Assembly (NCBI GenBank): GCA_022827835.1
Contig: JAJEIO010000051.1
Location: 54,192-118,191 of the forward strand
DNA: 64,000 bases
Direction of reading: 5' to 3'
Source: Candidatus Latescibacterota bacterium
GTDB lineage: Bacteria > Latescibacterota > UBA2968 > UBA8231
Part shown: in pieces, positions 20,418 through 27,820 of the stretch
How the letters are laid out: each line of letters opens with the position of its first letter
Position numbering within the stretch: position 1 is the stretch's first letter
Notes under the pieces: model-generated
What the model saw: the letters and a program-made list of their open reading frames with translations, nothing else
What the model was told of the DNA's origin: nothing
The model's database searches: none
Position numbers and translations under genes: made by a program

Positions 20418-20783
20418 ATGCCCAACGACGCACTCCGCCTGCGCAACATGCGCTTTTTTGCCTATCACGGGCTTTTCCCCGAAGAGACCGCACTCGGCCA
20501 GCACTACGAGGTCGATGTCGAACTCTACGGCGATTTTCGCCAAGCAGGGCGCAGCGACGACATAGACGCGGCGATCAACTATCCAGAGGTGTACGCACTG
20601 GTGGCCGATGTCGTAACCGGCGAGCCTTGCAAATTGGTCGAAGCCCTCGCCGAGCGCATTGCCGAGAAGGTTGGCACCCATTGCGCCCCGGTCGAACTCG
20701 TCGTCCGCGTGCGCAAACCCAATCCTCCGGTCGCTGCGCACTTTGACGGCATCGAAGTCGAAATACGCCGGTCCTATGCCTGA
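20418..20783 (+). CDS. folB: Dihydroneopterin aldolase FolB
   Basis: Cleaves dihydroneopterin to hydroxymethyl-dihydropterin in folate synthesis. It has 121 residues, normal length. MRFFAYHGLFPEETALGQ holds the conserved N-terminal Tyr/His/Gly region, and the catalytic lysine region is represented by CKLVEALAERIAE. The C-terminal VRVRKPNPPVAAHFDGIEVEI is canonical. It overlaps folK by 8 bases, giving consecutive pathway enzymes in one transcript. Confidence 0.95.
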   Translation: MPNDALRLRNMRFFAYHGLFPEETALGQHYEVDVELYGDFRQAGRSDDIDAAINYPEVYALVADVVTGEPCKLVEALAERIAEKVGTHCAPVELVVRVRKPNPPVAAHFDGIEVEIRRSYA

Positions 20784-21285
20784 GCGAGCCTATATAGCCA
20801 TCGGCAGCAACCTCGGCGATCGCCGCGCGTACCTCGAAGCCGGGCTCGGAGAAGTCGCCGCGCTCCCCAGTACACACCTCGTGGCCGTCTCCTGCGCCTA
20901 CGAAACCCGGCCGCTGGGACCGATCGATCAACCGGATTTCCTCAACGCCGTCTTTGCCATAGAAACCTCGCTCGCTCCTGATCCATTGCTCGCCGCCCTG
21001 CTCGCCGCGGAAAAAAAGCACCAGCGGCAACGCCGTATTCACTGGGGACCGCGCACCCTCGACCTCGATCTGCTGCTCTACGGCAAGCGCGTCGTCGAAA
21101 GCGCGGATCTGACTCTGCCGCACCCGCACATGCACGAGCGCAGCTTTGTACTAGTGCCCCTTTGCGAAATCGCCCCGCGACTTAGCCATCCAGTCACCGG
21201 CAGGCCATTTGCTGCGTACCTCGCCGCACTCAACTGTCGCGAAGCCAAGGCCACCGGCCCCCTCGCCCTTCCCGCCATCCCATGA
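20776..21285 (+). CDS. folK: HPPK pyrophosphokinase FolK
   Basis: Transfers pyrophosphate from ATP to hydroxymethyl-dihydropterin, directly after FolB. About 169 residues from ATG 20776 (MPERAYIAIGSNLGDR). The track start lies deep inside folB in a nonsense extension. Signatures are YIAIGSNLGDR, YETRPLG, the central RRIHWGPRTLDLDLLLYG and the C-terminal LPHPHMHERSFVLVPL. It overlaps folB by 8 bases and panC by 4 (ATGA). Confidence 0.95.
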   Translation: MPERAYIAIGSNLGDRRAYLEAGLGEVAALPSTHLVAVSCAYETRPLGPIDQPDFLNAVFAIETSLAPDPLLAALLAAEKKHQRQRRIHWGPRTLDLDLLLYGKRVVESADLTLPHPHMHERSFVLVPLCEIAPRLSHPVTGRPFAAYLAALNCREAKATGPLALPAIP

Positions 21286-22136
21286 AACGCATACACACGG
21301 TCGCGGAAATGCAGGCTCAGTCCGACGCTTGGCGCGGCGCGGGCCTATGCGTTGGACTAGTGCCGACGATGGGTTTTTTGCACGAGGGACACCTCAGCTT
21401 GGTCGATCACAGCCTCGAAGCCGCGGACCGCACGGTCGTCAGCATTTTCGTCAACCCACTGCAATTCGGGCCGAAAGAAGACTACGCCATTTATCCGCGC
21501 GACATGGAACGCGATCTCGACTTGCTGTCCCGCCGAGGAGTCGATGCAGTCTTTCACCCACAGACAGTGGAATTCTATCCCCCCGACTTCTCGACCTCCG
21601 TCGAGGTCGAAGAGCTAACCAAAGGTCTGTGCGGCCCCTTCCGCCCCGGTCACTTCCGCGGCGTCACCACCGTAGTGACCAAGCTGTTCACCGCCGTCAA
21701 ACCACACCTAGCCGTCTTCGGCCAAAAAGACTACCAGCAGGCGGCTGTCATTCGTCGATTAGTACGCGATTTGAACTTGGACTTGCGCGTCGAGGTCGCC
21801 CCCACCGTGCGTGAAGCAGACGGCTTGGCCATGAGCTCGCGCAACGTCCTCCTCAGCGCAGAAGAGCGACAGCGTGCATCAGCTCTCTACGAAGCGCTCA
21901 CAATGGGCCGGAAAAAAATCGAACAGGGCGAATGCGACGCCAGCCAAATCATCGCCGAGATGCGGGCGCACCTTGAGCGCGCGCTCGACGCGTCCATTGA
22001 CTACATTTCCATCGCACACCCGGACACGCTCGAAGAAATAACCCACATCGCCGGCCCGGTCGTCATCGCCCTCGCCGTGCGCCTGTCCAACGTCCGACTG
22101 ATCGACAACATCATCGCCGCGCCGCTCGACCGTTAG
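21282..22136 (+). CDS. panC: Pantothenate synthetase PanC
   Basis: Joins pantoate and beta-alanine using ATP, making pantothenate for CoA. It has 284 residues. The nucleotidyltransferase HIGH-like motif is in VPTMGFLHEGHLSL. FVNPLQFGPKEDYAIYPR, FGQKDYQQ and the KMSKS-equivalent MSSRNVLLS are also present. It ends the folB-folK-panC run; panB and panD are not in the window. Confidence 0.96.
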   Translation: MKRIHTVAEMQAQSDAWRGAGLCVGLVPTMGFLHEGHLSLVDHSLEAADRTVVSIFVNPLQFGPKEDYAIYPRDMERDLDLLSRRGVDAVFHPQTVEFYPPDFSTSVEVEELTKGLCGPFRPGHFRGVTTVVTKLFTAVKPHLAVFGQKDYQQAAVIRRLVRDLNLDLRVEVAPTVREADGLAMSSRNVLLSAEERQRASALYEALTMGRKKIEQGECDASQIIAEMRAHLERALDASIDYISIAHPDTLEEITHIAGPVVIALAVRLSNVRLIDNIIAAPLDR

Positions 22137-22167
22137 TACGCACTTTCCTTAATGGAGGACAAACGAA

Positions 22168-22851
22168 ATGGCTTCAAATATCGCCAAAGTGGACAAGCGA
22201 TTCTTGTGCCCTGGACCGCAGCCAAACGGCATCCAAGCCGCCCCCGACGGCCTGTGGGTCATCGACCAAGTTGATCACAAAGTGTACAAGTTGGATTATG
22301 AAACCGGCGAGACCTTGTTCGCAGCCCAGACCGATACGGTCCACTCCAGCGGCATTACCGTGGGGGACGGATACCTGTGGATCGCCTCTACCTATGAACT
22401 CAAGATCGCCAAACTAGAACTGGAAACCGGCCGCACCATCGCCAAATACGACTCGCCCGGTGCCGGCATCACAGCGCCCCGGGAGGGTATCGCAGACGCG
22501 CGCACCACCGGCTCCCACGGCCTGGAATGGAAAGACGGCAAGCTATACGTGGCCACGCCGCCTTCCCAAATGGTCCACGTCATGAACCCCGACACTTGGG
22601 AAGAAGAACACCAGTTTCGCACCCCCGGTTTTCGCAACCACGGCATCGCTTGGGGGCTGAACGGCAGGCTGTGGGTGGCCGACACTTCGGCTGGCACCGT
22701 TAGCCTACTCGACACCAAGGACGGACGCGTCTATGACGTCATTCGGGTAGCGGCACCCGATGAGGTTCACGGCTTGACCGCGCACCAAGGCGTCTTGTGG
22801 TACTGCGACGCCCACACCCGCGACATTGGTACCCTCACATTGGAAGACTGA
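22168..22851 (+). CDS. Small beta-propeller protein (NHL/YncE-like)
   Basis: A 227-residue protein built from four or five blades. Recurring patterns are DGLWVIDQVDHKVYKLD, DGYLWIASTYELKIAKLELETG, DGKLYVATPPSQMVHVM and GRLWVADTSAGTVSLLDT. No signal peptide is seen, so it is probably cytoplasmic. Blade patterns resemble SMP-30, NHL or virginiamycin-lyase folds, but I see no catalytic set that fixes a reaction. A strong GGAGG precedes the ATG. It follows panC by 31 bases, with no obvious link to that pathway. Confidence 0.75.
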   Translation: MASNIAKVDKRFLCPGPQPNGIQAAPDGLWVIDQVDHKVYKLDYETGETLFAAQTDTVHSSGITVGDGYLWIASTYELKIAKLELETGRTIAKYDSPGAGITAPREGIADARTTGSHGLEWKDGKLYVATPPSQMVHVMNPDTWEEEHQFRTPGFRNHGIAWGLNGRLWVADTSAGTVSLLDTKDGRVYDVIRVAAPDEVHGLTAHQGVLWYCDAHTRDIGTLTLED

Positions 22852-22925
22852 AACGCTAGACATTGTAGGTCGTCAGGCGCGTCGGTACGCGAATTCAAGA
22901 ATTTTATAAGCCGTCGGTCCAACCT

Positions 22926-24506
22926 TCACCGGACCAACATCAATCGGCGCGTCCGCGTTTCCCCGCCGACCTTCAACACAGCCCAATACGCCCCACTGGC
23001 CGCGCGTTCATCACTCCAGCGCGCCAAGTGCTGCCCAGCCCCGAGCCGCTCCGCCACCAAAAGGGCCGCGCGCTGGCCCAAGGCATTGTATATCGCCAGT
23101 TCGACATCCGATTCCCTTGCCAAGCGAAAGGGCAAGTTCACCGCGCTGTTAGCCGGATTCGGATAAGCCGGTGCCAAGTCGTTTGCGGCCTGCTCATCCG
23201 CCTGCATCGCTACGACAGTAGGCGTAAAATACCGGGCCGCGAGGGCAAACTCTCCACCCGTCGGCGAAGCCCTGCCGACGATGACCACCGCGCTATCTAC
23301 ATCCGCGACCTGCACCTGCCCAGCATTGTCCGCGCTAAGTTCCATCGCGATCAGTTCGCCGCGCTGATCGCGCATGGCGTACACCCACGCGGCATAGTCC
23401 CCTTCGTCCGCACCAGCGAAATCAACGGCTATATCCCCCTCCGAGCGAATGACCACATTGGCCGCGCCCCATTGGCTGCCAACCTCGCCAGCCAGTTCCG
23501 CAAAAGGCACCTCGGGCGCTGAAACTGCGGCTGCGCGGCGACCGCGCAGGGCCTCGTACCCACCCACATAGTTGGCCGCGACCCACAAACGCCAAGCACC
23601 CGCGTAGTCCTCAACCCAGTTTTGGTTCTTAAAGGCGTCGTCAATGCCCAAAATGCCGTTGCGCGGCTCGGCGACGATTTGGCGAATCAGCCCCGGGCCA
23701 TAGCGCTCGGCCAAAAACGACGCAAACAGATAGGTCTTGCCGTAACTCGCCGACTCAAATACCCAGTGCGTTAGATTGATACTAGGATCCGCGAGAAAAC
23801 TCGGCACCATACTCGGGTCAGCTTCGGGAAAACCCACCAGATCCTCAGCGTACCCAGCAAGCCCTTCGTCAATCCATGCCTCCTCATCGGAATCGTGACC
23901 CCAATGGATTAGGTGCTGGAATTCGTGTGCTAGGGTCGCGTGGGCGAGATAGGCGCTGAAGGCCAGCTTGTTCGCGTCGAGATAGACCGTATCGCGTCGC
24001 AGTTCGGGCAGCAGTGTTTCATACACCTTATTGTCAAAATAGCCGACTATGTTGCCGGGAAGATCCAAAATCAGGATAAAGATGCGGGGATCGCCATCCT
24101 CATCAGCAGGCTCGCCAAAGGCATCGACCGCTATTTCAAATATCCCGCGCTCGGGATCGACCGGAGTCGCCGCGTCAAAGAGCGCACCCAGCTTATCTAC
24201 ATCCGGCTGGGCTGCGATAATGTCCCACTGACTTTCTTCGACGAAGATATAGCAGTGCGTCCCCTTGTAGCGGCAAGTAGCCAACTTGAGCACGGGTTCA
24301 AGCGGTGCGTAAAAAGCGAGTTGGGTCCCCACCTCAATGGGGCCTGTTTCTTGTCTTGCGCCTACTACCTTGGGGGCTACCGCAGGAAAAGACGCGCGGT
24401 GCTGCTCGAGCCAGCGCGTCCCGCATATCCGCTCTTCGGCTGCGACCACCAGCGGCAACGATAGCATCCACACAGCCAAGACCACCCGTGAGAAAAAGCA
24501 GACCAT
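22926..24506 (-). CDS. Secreted gluzincin metallopeptidase with FlgD-like C-terminal domain
   Basis: A 526-residue exported peptidase. A signal peptide (to about residue 23) precedes a catalytic domain with an intact HEFQHLIHW zinc motif and downstream glutamate in WIDEGLAGYAEDL, reminiscent of the hyicolysin/M30 group. The C-terminal 80 residues (YPNPANSAVNLPFRL... AIYNALGQR... SGAYWAVLKVGG) are an Ig-like FlgD/type IX sorting-type domain, suggesting export or anchoring by the PorU/PorV-type system encoded nearby. Its ATG overlaps the preceding stop by one base (TGATG), so it is co-translated with the two small membrane proteins upstream. Confidence 0.82.
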   Translation of the reverse strand: MVCFFSRVVLAVWMLSLPLVVAAEERICGTRWLEQHRASFPAVAPKVVGARQETGPIEVGTQLAFYAPLEPVLKLATCRYKGTHCYIFVEESQWDIIAAQPDVDKLGALFDAATPVDPERGIFEIAVDAFGEPADEDGDPRIFILILDLPGNIVGYFDNKVYETLLPELRRDTVYLDANKLAFSAYLAHATLAHEFQHLIHWGHDSDEEAWIDEGLAGYAEDLVGFPEADPSMVPSFLADPSINLTHWVFESASYGKTYLFASFLAERYGPGLIRQIVAEPRNGILGIDDAFKNQNWVEDYAGAWRLWVAANYVGGYEALRGRRAAAVSAPEVPFAELAGEVGSQWGAANVVIRSEGDIAVDFAGADEGDYAAWVYAMRDQRGELIAMELSADNAGQVQVADVDSAVVIVGRASPTGGEFALAARYFTPTVVAMQADEQAANDLAPAYPNPANSAVNLPFRLARESDVELAIYNALGQRAALLVAERLGAGQHLARWSDERAASGAYWAVLKVGGETRTRRLMLVR

Positions 24507-25111
24507 CAGTAGAAATGCCGCACCAAGAAGAAAGCCGCTCCCCTAGGCCCCACCGCCACCTTGGGCGCAAAGCCGGTCTGAGCTTGCTCTGCGCTGGCCA
24601 CTCGCGCCGCATGGATGGCGGCCACAAGGTGATTGACGACCACTAATCCCGTTACATAGAGCGCCTGCCGTTGCGCGTGCTGGCTCGCATTGCGCAGCTC
24701 GCGGTAACGCAGACGCGACTCGTCGCGATCCCATTCCCAGAAGAAATCCGCTGCTACCGGATAGAGCTCGGCGTCTGGGCCGTCTTCGTAGCGGGCGAAT
24801 TGGTTGTGCTCCAACCGGCTCGCATAAAACCCCAAGTCGTCGAAGTAGTCGTCCCCCTTGCCCTCGGGCCACGCGCCCGCGCGTTCGGCCGCATACGCCT
24901 CGTAGCGGTCACGGCGCACCTGACCCAGCCACTCAAAACCCCAATAGCCGCCCCAAAGCGCCAGTTCAGCGGCTAAGAAGCCACCACCGCCACCTTGGGC
25001 GTATTTCTGCCCCCAACCGGGCACCAGCAAAGAGCGCCAAAACGCCCCTTGGGCCTTCCCGGCCTCAGCCACACCGGGCAGCAACAAAATCAATGCAATC
25101 CAACACCACAT
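24506..25111 (-). CDS. Signal-peptide/membrane protein, DUF5683-like (shorter copy)
   Basis: A 201-residue protein of unknown function. After a signal-like N-terminus (MWCWIALILLLPGVAEA) it has SLLVPGWGQKYAQGG, a motif typical of DUF5683-type small membrane proteins, then a hydrophobic segment, a charged middle rich in Tyr, Asp and Arg, and a second hydrophobic segment LYVTGLVVVNHLVAAIHAARVA. The following larger copy has the same order of elements (SALVPGLGEWYAG, RLRY..RDES, VILINHVFSAIDAARVARA), so they are paralogs. Coupled to the metallopeptidase downstream. Confidence 0.72.
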   Translation of the reverse strand: MWCWIALILLLPGVAEAGKAQGAFWRSLLVPGWGQKYAQGGGGGFLAAELALWGGYWGFEWLGQVRRDRYEAYAAERAGAWPEGKGDDYFDDLGFYASRLEHNQFARYEDGPDAELYPVAADFFWEWDRDESRLRYRELRNASQHAQRQALYVTGLVVVNHLVAAIHAARVASAEQAQTGFAPKVAVGPRGAAFFLVRHFY

Positions 25112-25115
25112 AAGC

Positions 25116-26024
25116 TCAATCCAACGGCTTATACGCCACGAGCATGGGCACGCGCCCCCGCACCCACGGCTGCATGACCAACGCCAAGCGCGTCCGCCGC
25201 CTCAGGGCCGCTTCGTCCGCCCCCGCAGCGCGCGCCCGCGCCACCCGCGCCGCGTCAATGGCGCTGAAAACGTGATTGATCAAAATGACCCCGCTTATAG
25301 TGGAAGCTCGCTTGAGAAAGCGATTGCTCTCATCGCGTTGGTCTTCGTAGCGGAGCCGTCGCTCAGAATGGAAATTTTCAACGGAATCGACTTCAGTCGG
25401 CACAGCGGCATTGCCGATACTGCCATCGCGCCTTACGCGCTTCAGATCATCCCAACCGGCTACATATTGATCGTATTTGCCTATCAACTCGTAGTATTGC
25501 TGAATCTGGCTAGGCGCACATCCGCCAAAATCCGCATTCCCCGACTGCTGCATCGCCGGAATGTACACTTCGACGACCTCGCTACTACAAGGCAACGCGT
25601 GCGTGATCGACGAATTTTTCGAGATCGTCGAGCCGCGCCAAGCTAGGTAGTTGAGCGGATCCCAGTGCTCGTCGGCCACCGCCCGGAACTCTTCCTCCAA
25701 ATCGTTGCCCTTGCCCGTCCAAGCCGCCCACATACCCACCAGCGCGGCTTCGGCTCCGAAGAAAATCAACCCTCGCTTCTTCGATCCCGCATACCACTCG
25801 CCCAACCCCGGCACCAGCGCGGAAAGCAAAAACGCCCGCTTGGACGACTTGCCCTTGCGCTCCTGCGTTCGCAGGGTCGGCTCAGGATCAGCATCGCCTT
25901 CCACCGCCCGCAATCCCACCAAGAACGCCTGCCCCTCCTCGCTCAAAATACTCGGCAATCCCTCGGCTCGGACGCCGCCGGCAGTTAGCACCGCAACCAC
26001 CAGCGCGATTCCTATCCTCGTCAT
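25116..26024 (-). CDS. Signal-peptide/membrane protein, DUF5683-like (longer copy)
   Basis: A 302-residue paralog of the next gene. A signal peptide (MTRIGIALVVAVLTAGGVRA) leads to a linker, then AFLLSALVPGLGEWYAGSKKRGLIFFGAEAALVGMW, a charged domain with three cysteines, a RRLRYEDQRDESNRF patch and a final hydrophobic segment ISGVILINHVFSAIDAARVA. The patterns fit DUF5683, found in FCB bacteria; function is unknown. It begins an apparent three-gene unit (this gene, its paralog, the M30-like peptidase) with a 4-base gap to the next gene, hinting at a shared envelope role. Confidence 0.72.
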   Translation of the reverse strand: MTRIGIALVVAVLTAGGVRAEGLPSILSEEGQAFLVGLRAVEGDADPEPTLRTQERKGKSSKRAFLLSALVPGLGEWYAGSKKRGLIFFGAEAALVGMWAAWTGKGNDLEEEFRAVADEHWDPLNYLAWRGSTISKNSSITHALPCSSEVVEVYIPAMQQSGNADFGGCAPSQIQQYYELIGKYDQYVAGWDDLKRVRRDGSIGNAAVPTEVDSVENFHSERRLRYEDQRDESNRFLKRASTISGVILINHVFSAIDAARVARARAAGADEAALRRRTRLALVMQPWVRGRVPMLVAYKPLD

Positions 26025-26076
26025 GCTTACTCCTTTCCATTGCGGCAGCAGACAAAACGCGACCAGCTATTATACC

Positions 26077-26811
26077 CTAATCACCTTCACATTCGAGATG
26101 ATTTCTCAATACATTCTTGACGTAGGCCGGCGTTTCTTCTCCAACTTTTTCTGCGGTCTCTTTCAATTGGTCATACTCGGCTACTTCCTCACCTACCCAA
26201 AGAATATCCAGTCTGCGCATCTCTCGCATCGCTACATGGCTATAGGATTCTGGAAATGCCCAATAGCATGACCGGCAATTGCTGACTTCTTTCAATTTCC
26301 AATTTTCGCAATTCTCGCAGCTCCATGACTTCGCCCGATTTGCAGATGGACATATCAGCATGTACGCATCAGAATCCTCCGACAAATCTATATTGTCCCC
26401 AGCGATTTCGAATGGAATTCTGTGGTCGATTTGCAGTTCGCGCTCAGGGAACGGTGCAAGATATATATTGCAACGAGCACCATGTTCTTCTATTAGCGTA
26501 TTTTTTAGAGTAGAAGAGAACGCCGTTCTCCCTGATAACTGCGCAGCGCGAACATCTGATGGATTGCCAAACTTGTACGCGCCGATTCTCCTTCCATCAG
26601 AGCCGATCACGTAAAAGGTCTCTATCGGAATTCCCTGCTCTCGAACGTCTCTAATCGCTCGTGGCGGATGGTTGTAGCCATAAACATCCTTAAGTTCCTC
26701 TGTTGTGATTTGTCCATGTTCAAGAATGTGTTCAATGACCGTTTTAGGTCTTTTCGCCTGCACGCTCTTCAGCAGTTCTAAAAACTCTGGAGGATAGTTC
26801 TTTTTGCTCAT
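26077..26811 (-). CDS. HNH restriction endonuclease, type II R-M
   Basis: A 244-residue predicted nuclease. The N-terminal half looks like a winged helix (ITTEELKDVYGYNHPPRAIRDV). The C-terminal half is an HNH domain with the key histidine in LQIDHRIPFEI, the second metal-site element in CPSANRAKSW, and two CxxC pairs (CENC, CRSC) for a structural zinc. It overlaps the adenine methyltransferase by 4 bases (ATGA), the usual tight coupling of a restriction pair. Composition is clearly AT-richer than its flanks, suggesting transfer. Recognition site unknown; a NlaIII/FokI-like lineage is only a guess from the D12 partner. Confidence 0.82.
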   Translation of the reverse strand: MSKKNYPPEFLELLKSVQAKRPKTVIEHILEHGQITTEELKDVYGYNHPPRAIRDVREQGIPIETFYVIGSDGRRIGAYKFGNPSDVRAAQLSGRTAFSSTLKNTLIEEHGARCNIYLAPFPERELQIDHRIPFEIAGDNIDLSEDSDAYMLICPSANRAKSWSCENCENWKLKEVSNCRSCYWAFPESYSHVAMREMRRLDILWVGEEVAEYDQLKETAEKVGEETPAYVKNVLRNHLECEGD

Positions 26812-27725
26812 TCCAAAGCGAGCTCCTGCTGAATTTGCGGTATTTTATCATGTCTCTGACCATCTTTCAAGCGCTCCACTAAAGCGGGCGAAATATACAG
26901 AGATTCGACAGTCTCGCTCTTGTCGCCCAAGAGCGTGGCTTGGCTTGAGCGTCCGGCACTAATGTGCAAATGAGTGAGGGAAAGCGAACGGGGGAGTGGC
27001 TTGCCGTGACTTTTTTCGCCGGTTTTCCCGTCGTAGCTCGCCATATACGAAAGCCCTCGGTCATTCAGGATTTCGAGCGCGTCTGCAAACTCAGCATAGC
27101 TCAGCCCACTACAATACCTGTGATCTCTCGTAAAGGAAGTGCCTTGATATGGCGGGTCCATGTAAATGAGATCCTCTTTCGCGGCCTCCGCGACCACCTT
27201 GCGGAAATCTACTGCGGAAAGCGTAGTTCTTCCGGCAAGCAGCGCGTGAACACCGAGTATCTGGCGCTGCATAAGTATGGGACGCATGCCCGACCGCCGA
27301 TTGTCCGCGCTTTGATTGAACAGGCCCTCGGCACTGTACCGCACCGAACCTTTTACTATGCGTGCCAGCAGATAAAGCAAATGATGAGGCCGGTGTTCGG
27401 CATTGAATTTGTCGCGGATGCCGAGGAAGAAGGCCCTTTTGTCCAAGTGCTGTTCCGTCCACAGCCGCTCGTAGTTTTTGCTCAACTCATTTGGCCGCTG
27501 CAAAATTTCTTCCCACAGCGCCATCAAAGGTTCGTTCAAATCATTGAGCCAAAATCGCTTTGCGAGCCCGTGCGCGGCAGCAGCAAGAGAAATGGCACCA
27601 GACCCGCAAAAAGGCTCGATAAGGCAATCGACATCGCGCGGAAAATGCGCAAGGATATGCCGTGCAATACCGCGCTTACTACCCTGATAGGGGAATGGAT
27701 GAGGAATTGCCATGTGCTGTAACAT
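26808..27725 (-). CDS. D12-class adenine-N6 DNA methyltransferase
   Basis: Protects host DNA by methylating adenine in the recognition site of its partner nuclease. About 305 residues. The N-terminal PFPYQGSKRGIARHI and SAM-binding EPFCGSGAIS mark the D12 (Dam/M.FokI-like) class. The catalytic tetrad is DPPY in YMDPPYQGTSF. Start: the track begins 45 codons earlier inside the preceding gene, but a GGAGGGGG site sits ideally before the ATG at 27725, so that start is chosen. It is followed by the HNH nuclease. The order M then R would favour methylation before cutting. Confidence 0.9.
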   Translation of the reverse strand: MLQHMAIPHPFPYQGSKRGIARHILAHFPRDVDCLIEPFCGSGAISLAAAAHGLAKRFWLNDLNEPLMALWEEILQRPNELSKNYERLWTEQHLDKRAFFLGIRDKFNAEHRPHHLLYLLARIVKGSVRYSAEGLFNQSADNRRSGMRPILMQRQILGVHALLAGRTTLSAVDFRKVVAEAAKEDLIYMDPPYQGTSFTRDHRYCSGLSYAEFADALEILNDRGLSYMASYDGKTGEKSHGKPLPRSLSLTHLHISAGRSSQATLLGDKSETVESLYISPALVERLKDGQRHDKIPQIQQELALE

Positions 27726-27820
27726 CTCTACCCCCTCCGCATCACAACAATGCGGTTTGAACTGGTTCCGTGCTTGTTGGTTGCACTTGTCGCAATGTGC
27801 GTCCCCAACAATCTGCGTTT

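Noticed and set aside
22852-22925. Terminator hairpin (GGTCC...GGACC)
   Set aside because: Only a 5-base stem with a long loop and no T-run on either strand.
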